In this document: positions 1 through 9,033 of the stretch, one piece after another
How the letters are laid out: each line of letters opens with the position of its first letter
How positions within the stretch are numbered: the stretch's first letter is position 1
Source of the DNA: Pegoplata infirma
Taxonomy: Eukaryota; Arthropoda; Insecta; Diptera; Anthomyiidae
Direction: 5' to 3'
Length of the DNA: 64,000 nt
NCBI GenBank assembly: GCA_963921195.1
Contig: OY992539.1
Location: 159,780,622 to 159,844,621, forward strand
The notes under the pieces: model-generated
Told to the model about the DNA's origin: nothing
The model's input: the letters and a program-made list of their open reading frames with translations, nothing else
Databases searched by the model: none
Program-made: the position numbers and the translations under genes

Positions 1-633
1 TTCGTGTTCCTGATCTTTGTACTTCATGGATAATTTTACTTTGCCTAGTATTCTGTGTTGCTGACCACCGGCAGTTTTCACGTTAGTCAACATTGGGATA
101 ATACTCTGATCTAAACTGTTAACCAACTCTCTACAACCTTTTCCTAATACACTAACGGATGCACCAGTGTTTAACAGACCACTGATTTGTTTACCCTTAA
201 TAAAGACATTTGCAAATATACGAGGGTCTACGGTTTTGATGGTAGTTCTATGGATTGAATCCAATAGACAGCGTCTTATTCGACGACGCTCAGAAAATTT
301 GTCAAGTATTTTGCGGATTCTATTTGATATTGTTCGAAGCTTAATTTCATCACCAAAAATGCGATTCCTAATTTCCTGGTAATGTTTTTGTCTCATTTCT
401 AATGGCATGTAATGTCTAAGTTTTGGTAAGTATTTGGTTCTGTATGTTTTATCAAATGTATCGACTAAATATCGGTTTTTCTCCTTTAAGGTTTCACTGG
501 TTACTTTTTTGCCGACACAGGGTTCTCGTAAAAACGTTGGTCCCCTGTCATACCCGCGTCCTTCTTCCAGTTTTTCTGAACACACACAGAACATTTGGGT
601 AAGATTTCGTTTTGCTTTCCGCACCCGTAGCAA
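1..633 (-). pseudogene. Copy 1: protease/pol N-terminal fragment, cut by window edge
   Basis: This is the 5' part of the same reading frame seen complete at 7499-8425, and it runs off the left window edge. It would encode the start of pol, a basic linker followed by the retropepsin domain that processes the polyprotein. The DTGA active-site region is reached at about 170 and downstream codons are outside the window. Relative to copies 2-4 there is a substitution just after the active site (T/C at 163). The frame overlaps the gag frame upstream in a different register, as is usual for gag-pol expressed by ribosomal frameshifting. No translation is expected from this truncated copy. Confidence 0.85.
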
Positions 634-1241
634 AACATAGTACGGTCTTCAGTACAAAGCTTATAAATGTGTCCTACTTTTCTACAATTTCAACACAGCA
701 GTGGATTTTTTTGTTGGCGTTGATTATATCGAAGCTCCGCAACATCTTCGAAAGCATCGGGTTGATGTTCATCTCCGGAAAATGAATCTAAGCGTTCTCT
801 ATACATTTCACTTACTTTCCTAATTGGTCTCATTTGTGCTTGTCTATTTCTCATGTCCTTTTTCAGTTGTATACTCTCAACATCCACACACTCCAATCTG
901 AGCGCTTCTACAGTATTAACCAGTCTCTGTTCTACTCTTCTACCTATACTCTCTTTAACATTTCTCTTCAGAATTTTTATCATATCGTCCTCATAGATCT
1001 TTTCGCTTGATCTGGAACGTAATTGGCTCATTCAATGGAAATATGTATCTATGGACTCATTCGGTTCCTGTATTCTTTCAGACAGTTCTACCACAGCTTC
1101 AAAATAGGACCTACATTGGTTGTAACGGGTTTCTAACGCGAGTTTAAGGCTGGGCCAATCAGTGTCACGATGGGTCTGAATATATGACCAATACCATTCG
1201 TTTGCATTCCCTTTGACTAATAAGTGAAAGTCCTTAAGTAC
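501..1241 (-). pseudogene. Copy 1: gag C-terminal (nucleocapsid) remnant
   Basis: Minus-strand gag fragment. An open stretch at 690-1031 encodes a basic, Arg/Gln-rich segment ending in NPLLC and then a TGA stop. In copy 5 the same codon is TGG, giving the zinc-knuckle core CWNC, so the stop destroys the RNA-binding knuckle. A second in-frame TGA sits just upstream of the Met at 1031. Homology to copy 5 gag stops abruptly at 1241, where unrelated noncoding DNA begins. It is a nonfunctional relic. Confidence 0.85.
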
Positions 1242-2610
1242 CCCATAAATCCGCTACCACATTACCTTTGCCTTAAGTTACTCCACCCCACAAATAAATT
1301 CTTTACTCAGCCATGTTTACGTTATAAACTTCAAGACATATTTTTATTAAACAAATTTCTAAATCTAACACTTAAATACATATAAAAATTAATAATGAAA
1401 CTTAAACTAACATCACTTTCAAACAAAAATAAATAAGAAAATAATAATTAAATTGAACGATCGTTAAGATCAAATAATTCGAGCCCTGATTTCCAGGAAA
1501 TTTCTTTTAATAAAAATTATTCAAATGTGGCCACCTAACGGCCAAAATATTCTTTATTTTTGTGTCTTGTTTTTAACTTTGCAACCTTTTTTTTCTAATT
1601 ACTAAAGAAAAGAATGAAAAATATCTAAATAATATGTGATATAAATAAATACAAGAAAAATAAATTAATTGAAATCATAAAATGGTCTTTATAAAGGTAA
1701 GAAAAAATATAATCCTCAAAAAAAAAAAGTCAATGTTGACGAGAAACACAAAAAAAATAAGTTTTATATACGCGTTGATATGCGTCGATATGCGTTGATA
1801 CCTACAATTACTCTTATGGCAATACTTTTTCAAAATTATTCACAACACCTAGTTCTTTATTTCCGGTTACCGGATCTATGTTACGGTTTCACTACACTAT
1901 TTATTTTCTTATTTATCCCTAAAATCTTCTATCAAATTAAAATTTTTGACAATTAGTCTTATTTCAAAATACTACCCAGCTAATGTAAATAAGATTGTTC
2001 AAATCAAAAAAATATTGTTTGGTATACGCTTAAGTCACTTTTTCTCAACGCACAAAAAAAAACTTGTGTTTTTTTCTTCACTAAAAAAAATCAAGTAAAA
2101 TAAAAATTTAAAAAAAAATTATCGCTTAATTTAAATATAATATTACTTAACGTACATATAATCTAACTTCACAAAAAAAAAACACACATATACTTCAAAA
2201 ATAAAATATTTTTTTTTCCGTTCCCAATCAAAATGGAGTTTTCTTTCCAGACTTTTTTCCTTTTGCTTGGCTTGGCGTTTGAAAAAAAATGGCTTCGGAT
2301 TGACATATAAAAAAAATGTTTTGAGGTTACCTTGGTTTCCGCTTATGTTGATGAAATAGTTTACCGGATAAAATTTAGGAGAACTTCTATTGGGATGCTT
2401 CCCGAAAGCTTCTGGTCTCCACTATTTATTTCTGGCCCTGTTCCAGATGCAGGCCAGTCCCAAAACTAGTTTTTAAAATAATCACTTATTAACTCACAAT
2501 TATCTACCAATTTAATAAAAGCACCACTTACGTTCTCCAATACGGGGAATCTTCCAAAAGAGCGAGCTATAACCTCTCCCGGTATTTTCCAAGACTAACC
2601 TAAGGGACAC
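1242..2610. other. Noncoding segment replacing the gag N-terminus (copy 1)
   Basis: About 1.37 kb of AT-rich DNA with no long ORF. It is present between gag and the LTR/leader region in copies 1-4 (also about 9034, 14167 and 24993) but absent from copy 5, which has gag codons there. Its left junction is inside gag and its right junction is a run of T before ATTTAGCACTG, where homology with copy 5 resumes. It could be captured sequence, a transduced flank or part of another element. Copies 1 and 3 share two small deletions here (near 1910 and 2565) that copies 2 and 4 lack. Confidence 0.75.
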
Positions 2611-3120
2611 TTTTTATTTAGCACTGAATTTTATTTTACCAATTAAGTTTCAATTCACCTGATGTCTGATTATTTGGCCTAACACAGCAACTTGTTAATT
2701 TCGCGTCACTGTATTTTCTTATTAATAAATTAACTTTTTATAAATTTCACTGGCTTTACTGTTTTTACTTTAATTCTTCACACATATAATATTTTTTTTT
2801 TCTGCGCTTCTGCGACTGACTGGAACGGGTTTACTTTTAATAATGACCTGAACTGAAAATACCGCTTGGGTATAAGTTTTTGCACACGATCCATCTTTAT
2901 TTCAAATTTCCCAAATCTTCCTTACTTCACCCCTCCCTATTGAACATTCTCTTCCATTTGAGGAATACCTTGCTTTCCCACTCAGACAATTGCCTCATCA
3001 TCATATACTGCCTATCCCTCTCTGATTTTTATTGATTTATTTTGAATATCTGTCCCTTTCCGAAATTAGATCCACATTCTGTTAAGGCTGAACCGTTTTA
3101 TCCTCCTAGACATAAACCTA

Positions 3121-3549
3121 CCCAGCAAAAACTTGGTAATGACACATCATTACCATTCTAATTACTTAGTAATGACAGAAAATTACCTTTAGCATTATTT
3201 TAAAATTTAAAATAAGGACTTATTAATAATGACTTACCTAAGTCATTATAATAAAATAAAAAAATTTCAGAACTAGATTTTCACTTTTTGACTCACTGTA
3301 TATTATTTTCATTAAAAATAAAATAAATTTAAATATTTTTTTATTTTTTTAAATTTTTTTTTTTTAAATAATTTTTTCATTACCTATAAGTACATACGTA
3401 ATTATTTATTAATACTGTTTTGATAATCATTACATTTGGCACATTTACTTGTAAATGTAATGGGAAAGGTAATTCGAATCAGAAGTACTTATAACTTTTG
3501 AATTTCCCATTACAAATTTCATTACTTGGTAATGCAAGTTTTTGCTGGG
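3121..3549. mobile_element. TA-flanked MITE, copy in array unit 1
   Basis: A 429-bp element with terminal inverted repeats starting CCCAGCAAAAACTTG. It is flanked by TA on both sides. The empty site, AAACC-TA-TTAATT, is visible at about 27403 and 35407, which proves insertion with a TA duplication. GGTAATG/CATTACC motifs repeat near both ends. TA duplication fits Tc1/mariner-type mobilisation. It has no coding capacity. Confidence 0.9.
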
Positions 3550-3719
3550 TATTAATTATACTCTAAATTCAAACTAAAACATAAAGATAAAATTCATTCA
3601 TAAACGTTTTTACAAAAACAAAAACGTTTGACTACACGGTTTTACCTTGGCAACCCTTTTTACTACCATTTAATCAGCTGTGTTATTCATTCAGCCACTA
3701 TCAAATCAAAACAAACCAA

Positions 3720-3845
3720 GTAAGTATGAGGAAGCACATTTATAATTATTTTAATTTTTTCTTTATTTTCAGGTTTTTTATTATTAATTTACATTCTTCT
3801 TTACCACTTTTTAATTCCTTTTCATTTTCCTTTATTTCTTTTCAT
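3720..3845 (+). other. Intron-like segment on + strand (antisense to the retroelement)
   Basis: GTAAGTATG at 3720 resembles a strong donor. It is followed by pyrimidine-rich tracts and two acceptor-like sites, TTTTCAG ending at 3772 and a second near 3845. The second acceptor reads CAG in copies 4 and 5 (near 27697 and 35716) but CAT here and in copy 3. The same segment lies at about 16645-16770, 27573-27698 and 35590-35717. Splicing is inferred from motifs only. On the minus strand the same tract is purine-rich. Confidence 0.4.
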
Positions 3846-3863
3846 ATTCCCCTGGATTTTCGG

Positions 3864-4282
3864 ACATGTGTACTGGAGTTCTCTTGAACTTCAGTGCACA
3901 TGTCATAGGAATTGTTCGGCTGCATTGTCAGGATGATGGATTCCATTGAATACGTCATCCTATCAATGCAGTCGAACCTAAAAGAGTTGGTGGGACAACT
4001 GCGGTAAAACTCTGCCACAAAAGCAACGTTGTCCCACACCGGCTGTGTAAACCACTGAGGGTTAGCCACCCTCATAGATCAAGAGGTGGTTTCACATTTA
4101 ATAAAAATATTTATGGGCAGGAATTGGGGTGGAGTTAGCCCAACTCCGAACGCAATGGTACCCCTTCCTTGAAAATTAAAAATGAAAGTGGCACGGCTGG
4201 CCATCATCATGTGGCAACATGGCCAGCCATTGAAGATTTTCGTGCCCGACACTGCGCTGCCCCTAAGACCCTCTCACGAAAA
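3864..4282 (+). other. Run of about seven consecutive stem-loops (array unit 1)
   Basis: Read on the + strand, seven inverted repeats follow one another with short linkers: 3864-3903, 3914-3977, 3989-4040, 4044-4096 (with an inner hairpin at 4057-4073), 4123-4156, 4195-4228 and 4237-4282. The first has 18-nt arms whose two mismatches are both G-U wobbles on the + strand. The sixth has perfect 10-bp arms GGCTGGCCAT / ATGGCCAGCC. The block is GC-richer than its surroundings. A 77-codon minus-strand ORF (3842-4075) and + strand ORFs overlap it, but none resembles a known protein, so an RNA-level role seems at least as likely as coding. Confidence 0.6.
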
Positions 4283-5003
4283 ATTTTCCCAGGGCTCTAG
4301 ACTAGATGGGCCTCCGCAACAAAACTCCGGGGATGGTTAGAAATCGACGACATGAACGGTGTGCGGGCTATTGACGATAAACGTGGGGAACTCCCACGCC
4401 CTAAGGTCTCATAAGCCGGGCAAAACATCAACAAAAAAAACTATATTAAAAAGGAAGGTAAATGTATATGGATCTGGTGCTTCTCTCCTAAAAAAAAAAA
4501 ACTGCAAAACCTTATATAACAAATTCACTAAGATTTCCAGGTATATAAGCTATTGCATTCTTTATGTTGGTCAGAGCCTTAATAAAATGAATTTAGATTA
4601 ATTTATCCTAAACAAAAAAAAATATCTTTTCAGGTATCGTTGATCTTCTTGGGTCGAAATTCGGAAAACGGATTATGATATTAGGGAAGTAAATTACGCA
4701 TCTCGTTTCTAAATCATTTTACTTTGTAAAAATTTACTATTTCCAGGTTTCCTCAACGTTTAAAGTAAAAACTTAAGGTTTTACAAAACAATATTGCACG
4801 TTAAAAAAAGTTGGTACAATCACGAATATTATAATTAAGAGGGTGTATAATTACAGACAACAAATGCTAATATCACAGGTATATATATTGCGATATTTTA
4901 TACATACTAGGACGAACACGACTTATGAACTAAAAATAAATCGCATTTCTTAGATCCTACTATTGCACTTTGTTATTCATATCACAGATTCTTTCAATAT
5001 TCG
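4283..5003. other. Noncoding stretch left of copy 2 integrase
   Basis: AT-rich DNA repeated almost exactly at 17208-17929. It has another donor/acceptor-like pair on the + strand (GGTAAATG near 4455, TTTCCAG near 4540) followed by AATAAAATG near 4580, a possible polyadenylation signal. These suggest, but do not show, a + strand transcript. No gene is recognised. Confidence 0.4.
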
Positions 5004-6216
5004 TTATATTTTTAAATCTTTTTGATATATACCAATTGATTTTCCCTGCAAAGACTCGAGCTCATACATGTTGTTCCCAACCGGTCTTAATATTCTACAT
5101 TTTTTGAATTTCTTACAAAATTTTGAGTTTATATTATTTTTAAAGTCACTTAGAACATTATTTTTCTTATAAACTTCTTGACCGGGTCGGAATTTTACAT
5201 GCCGAGCTCTTTTGTTATACCTTTCGGCGCGCTTTTCGAATGACTCGTGCATATTCTTCCTGATTTTCTCCCTAATGAGTTCAAGCTTCTCGTTCTTTCC
5301 TAATTTATTTATCTCGTGATCGGTCAAAGACATTAGTTTCCTCGCTAACTTATAATCACTTCCGCTAGTGAACATATGGAAACCGAATAGGGCAAAAAAT
5401 GGTGTTACACCTGTCGCGGAATGAATAGAGGTCCTGAGCGCACACTCAATTTCAGACAAATACATGTCCCAATCCCGGTGATCCTCCTCTAAATAGGCTC
5501 TTATCGCAGCTAGTACCGATTGGTTCACCCTCTCATACGCATTCGATTGTGGAGAGTAAACTGCGGTTCTCAGATGCCGAATTTTATAACCCTCAATCAT
5601 ATTTTGAAATCCTTTTGCCACAAATTGAGCCCCGTTATCGCTGTGGATCACTTCTGGGACGCCAAATTTATGTAATAAATGAACTACATTATTCGTTGTG
5701 GCTTCTCTCATTGCTTTTAAAAACGTAAATTTTGTGAAGTGATCCACAACGATAAATATGTAGCAGTTACCGCTTTTTGATCTGGGATATTTTCCCAAAA
5801 AGTCTATGTATAACTTTTGAAATGGTCTCTCAGTAACTACCTCTTGACCAATTTCTGGCATTAGATTTCGATTCGACGGTTTACTCTCCTTACAAATTTG
5901 GCATGAACCTACATATTCTTTAACCTGTTTTGTCATCCTGGGCCAATAAAAGTAACGCTTAACTCTTTCTAACGTTTTTGCTATGCCGCCATGCTGTATT
6001 GGCAACGTGAGCTTTTTCGATAATAATTTGAGTTATATTGGGTGGAATCCAGAGTTTCCAAACGTACTGCTCTCCAAGGTCTTGGTCGAATTCTGTTTTC
6101 TTGAAAACTAACCCGTCTTCGATTCTAATGTCCGGAAGCCTGTCTGCGTTTTCACGCACATTCTTAATAAGCTCTAGATACTCATCGCTTTCAAATTCTA
6201 CCGTCTCAAAGTCCAA
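5004..6216 (-). pseudogene. Copy 2: integrase domain, frameshifted
   Basis: Integrase inserts retroelement cDNA into the genome. The main frame (5004-6005, 333 codons) has the second half of the zinc domain (CQIC, residues 35-38) and the catalytic triad D68 (LYIDF), D123 (HSDNG) and E158 (ERVNQ), then a basic C-terminal tail with the RPGQEV motif. The preceding segment (5959-6216, 85 codons) encodes the integrase leader and first zinc-domain His but lies in another frame, so a one-base indel breaks the protein near residue 1 of the main frame. Copies 3 and 4 share the break, so it predates the duplications. The D-to-E spacing is 34 residues. Confidence 0.88.
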
Positions 6217-7436
6217 AAGATCTTTCCGATTTTCTCTACAGTTGTTTCTTGTGGCAGCCGTGATAAAATATCGGCTACTACATTGTCCGAACCTTTTCTT
6301 TGAACAATGTCAAAATCAAAAGCCTGCAGCTGTAGGGACCATCTGGCTAATCTGCCACTCAAATCCTTGAGGGTCATCATCCACTTTAGGCTGGCATGGT
6401 CGGTTACTACTGTAAATGGCATCATTTCTACATAAGGACGGAATTTTTTTACGGCCATTACTGCCGCCAAACATTCTTTCTCTGTTACCGTGTAATTTCT
6501 TTGGCAAGAATTTAATTTTTGCGAATAAAACGCAATGGGGTTCTCTTCATTTTGGTCATTAATTTGGTACAAAACGGCCCCGATACCGTAATCAGAGGCA
6601 TCGCATTGGATCCAGAATCGTTTCGAAAAATCGGCATGACGCAAGACTGGTGCTGTAGTGAGAGCCTTTTTCAACTTTTCAAACGCATCTACAGCCTCGG
6701 CTGTCATTACAAATTTCTTTGCTTTCTTTAAAGTGTCTGTCAGTGGGGCAGATATGGTTGCAAAATCTTTAATGAACCGTCTGTACCAGTCGGCAGTTGC
6801 AAGGAAGCTTCTAACTTCACGCGTAGTTTTTGGTAGTTTTATATTCTTAATGGCCTGAACTTTTTCGGGGTCAGTCTTTAAGGTACCACCCCCTATTATA
6901 AACCCCAAATATTTAAATTCTTGAAAGCAAAATTGTGATTTTTTAAGACCGATAGTAAGTTTTGCTTCTCTAAGACATTTAGCAACTTCTCCTAATAATC
7001 TTAAATGTTCTTCAAATGAACTTGAAATTAATAGCAAGTCGTCTAAATAAATAAAAACGTTGTCCTTCAATCGTTGTGGTACTATTTTGTCCATAAGTCT
7101 ACAAAGTCGTTGCGCGGCATTACATAGCCCGAATGGCATTACTCGGAATTGATATAAAGACCATCCCGCTACTGTAAAAGCCGTATATGGTTTGCTCTCA
7201 TCATCCAATTCAATTTGCCAGAAGGCGTATTTTAAATCAACACTGCTTATATAATAAGTCTCATCTATTCTACTTAATATTCCGTCAATGTTTTGTAGTG
7301 GATAGGCATCTTTTATGGTGACTTTATTAAGCTTCCTTGCGTCCAAACAAAAACGGTTTTTTCCTGGTTTACGAACAACTGTCGTTCTATTGCTCCAAGG
7401 ACTTTCGCTTTCCTCAATAACATTTAGCTTTAGCAT
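6198..7436 (-). CDS. Copy 2: reverse transcriptase / RNase H
   Basis: This 412-codon frame is the only uninterrupted RT-RNase H of the array. RT copies genomic RNA into cDNA. Visible RT residues are D67 (SSVDLKYAF), the MPFG motif at 100-103 and the catalytic YLDD at 130-133. A connection region with FLATADWYRRF (211-221) follows. RNase H has D279 (CDASD), E319 (TEKE), D346 (TDHASL) and D389 (NVVADIL). The open frame extends upstream of the first Met with the RT entry segment (RYYPIPPAVQEI), so translation would depend on the protease frame through a frameshift. It ends out of frame with the integrase leader. The protein is probably not made as a functional polyprotein. Confidence 0.92.
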   Translation of the reverse strand: MLKLNVIEESESPWSNRTTVVRKPGKNRFCLDARKLNKVTIKDAYPLQNIDGILSRIDETYYISSVDLKYAFWQIELDDESKPYTAFTVAGWSLYQFRVMPFGLCNAAQRLCRLMDKIVPQRLKDNVFIYLDDLLLISSSFEEHLRLLGEVAKCLREAKLTIGLKKSQFCFQEFKYLGFIIGGGTLKTDPEKVQAIKNIKLPKTTREVRSFLATADWYRRFIKDFATISAPLTDTLKKAKKFVMTAEAVDAFEKLKKALTTAPVLRHADFSKRFWIQCDASDYGIGAVLYQINDQNEENPIAFYSQKLNSCQRNYTVTEKECLAAVMAVKKFRPYVEMMPFTVVTDHASLKWMMTLKDLSGRLARWSLQLQAFDFDIVQRKGSDNVVADILSRLPQETTVEKIGKIFWTLRR

Positions 7437-7498
7437 TAAATCAATTTCCCTGTAAGTGATCTCTTGGACTGCTGGTGGGATTGGATAGTACCTATCTT

Positions 7499-8425
7499 TT
7501 ACTTTAGATCTATCAATTTGATGGAATGTTTTTCAATTGGTGTACACCCTAATCCTATTTCTTCGAAAGTATCGAACTCTCTGATTACTTTGTCTAACTT
7601 AGCCTGTTGTGATTCCATCAGAGTATGTGGTTTAAGTCTATAATCCTTTTTATTAATATTGAAATCCTGTTGAATTTTATCCAAATGTAATTCCTCAATC
7701 CCTACAATTTCAGGAGCTAAGCTGAAAATTCTCCAAAAATCAATACCAAGGTATAGAACTTGTTCCAAATCAGGACAAAGACACAGTAACATTTCGTGTT
7801 CCTGATCTTTGTACTTCATGGATAATTTTACTTTGCCTAGTATTCTGTGTTGCTGACCACCGGCAGTTTTCACGTTAGTCAACATTGGGATAATACTCTG
7901 ATCTAAACTGTTAACCAACTCTCTACAACCTTTTCCTAATACACTAACGGATGCACCAGTGTCTAACAGACCACTGATTTGTTTACCCTTAATAAAGACA
8001 TTTGCAAATATACGAGGGTCTACGGTTTTGATGGTAGTTCTATGGATTGAATCCAATAGACAGCGTCTTATTCGACGACGCTCAGAAAATTTGTCAAGTA
8101 TTTTGCGGATTCTATTTGATATTGTTCGAAGCTTAATTTCATCACCAAAAATGCGATTCCTAATATCCTGGTAATGATTTTGTCTCATTTCTAATGGCAT
8201 GTAATGTCTAAGTTTTGGTAAGTATTTGGTTCTGTATGTTTTATCAAATGTATCGACTAAATATCGGTTTTTCTCCTTTAAGGTTTCACTGGTTACTTTT
8301 TTGCCGACACAGGGTTCTCGTAAAAACGTTGGTCCCCTGTCATACCCGCGTCCTTCTTCCAGTTTTTCTGAACACACACAGAACATTTGGGTAAGATTTC
8401 GTTTTGCTTTCCGCACCCGTAGCAA
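7499..8425 (-). CDS. Copy 2: gag-pol linker and aspartic protease
   Basis: A 308-codon frame. Residues 1-50 contain paired CVC/CV cysteines and a basic tract that overlap the gag frame. Residues 60-140 are a highly basic linker. The retropepsin domain carries the LLDTGASVSVLG active site (D155-G157) and a downstream hydrophobic flap region. Such proteases act as homodimers to mature Gag-Pol. The frame stops at 7499, one register away from the RT frame. Every copy shares this offset, so it is either a programmed shift or an old defect. Confidence 0.88.
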   Translation of the reverse strand: MLRVRKAKRNLTQMFCVCSEKLEEGRGYDRGPTFLREPCVGKKVTSETLKEKNRYLVDTFDKTYRTKYLPKLRHYMPLEMRQNHYQDIRNRIFGDEIKLRTISNRIRKILDKFSERRRIRRCLLDSIHRTTIKTVDPRIFANVFIKGKQISGLLDTGASVSVLGKGCRELVNSLDQSIIPMLTNVKTAGGQQHRILGKVKLSMKYKDQEHEMLLCLCPDLEQVLYLGIDFWRIFSLAPEIVGIEELHLDKIQQDFNINKKDYRLKPHTLMESQQAKLDKVIREFDTFEEIGLGCTPIEKHSIKLIDLK

Positions 8426-9033
8426 AACATAGTACGGTCTTCAGTACAAAGCTTATAAATGTGTCCTACTTTTCTACAATTTCAACACAGCAGTGGATTT
8501 TTTTGTTGGCGTTGATTATATCGAAGCTCCGCAACATCTTCGAAAGCATCGGGTTGATGTTCATCTCCGGAAAATGAATCTAAGCGTTCTCTATACATTT
8601 CACTTACTTTCCTAATTGGTCTCATTTGTGCTTGTCTATTTCTCATGTCCTTTTTCAGTTGTTTACTCTCAACATCCACACACTCCAATCTGAGCGCTTC
8701 TACAGTATTAACCAGTCTCTGTTCTACTCTTCTACCTATACTCTCTTTAACATTTCTCTTCAGAATTTTTATCATATCGTCCTCATAGATCTTTTCGCTT
8801 GATCTGGAACGTAATTGGCTCATTCAATGGAAATATGTATCTATGGACTCATTCGGTTCCTGTATTCTTTCAGACAGTTCTACCACAGCTTCAAAATAGG
8901 ACCTACATTGGTTGTAACGGGTTTCTAACGCGAGTTTAAGGCTGGGCCAATCAGCGTCACGATGGGTCTGAATATATGACCAATACCATTCGTTTGCATT
9001 CCCTTTGACTAATAAGTGAAAGTCCTTAAGTAC
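8293..9033 (-). pseudogene. Copy 2: gag C-terminal remnant
   Basis: Same relic as in copy 1. The 113-codon open part is at 8482-8823, with a TGA replacing the zinc-knuckle Trp codon and another TGA before the Met. It differs from copies 1 and 3 by Lys instead of Ile in the VES-QLKK segment, matching copies 4 and 5. Gag homology ends at 9033. Confidence 0.85.

Larger units (their letters stand above)
2611..5003 (-). other. Presumed LTR/leader region between copies 1 and 2
   Basis: This DNA separates the 5' end of copy 1 from the integrase stop of copy 2, so it must contain the single shared LTR. The same block recurs at 15536-17929 and, without its terminal part, at 34885-36150. A plausible LTR start on the minus strand is TGTGATATG near 4988, just past the integrase stop and a purine-rich stretch. 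It contains a 429-bp MITE, an intron-like + strand segment and the stem-loop run described separately. LTR boundaries remain unassigned because no copy has two independent LTRs in the window. Confidence 0.55.

Noticed and set aside
3842..4601. Short ORFs on both strands over the stem-loop block, considered as an env-like or host gene
   Set aside because: No recognised protein family, no signal peptide, and a 22-nt indel between copies changes the frame. Kept as an RNA-structure finding instead.
2611..5003. Exact LTR boundaries for the gypsy-like array
   Set aside because: Neighbouring copies share a single LTR region and other junctions are deleted, so no pair of LTRs is available to define the ends.
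7959..8432. Repeated + strand ORFs (71 and 68 codons) opposite the protease/gag in every copy
   Set aside because: They are antisense shadows of the conserved minus-strand frames and carry no independent motif.
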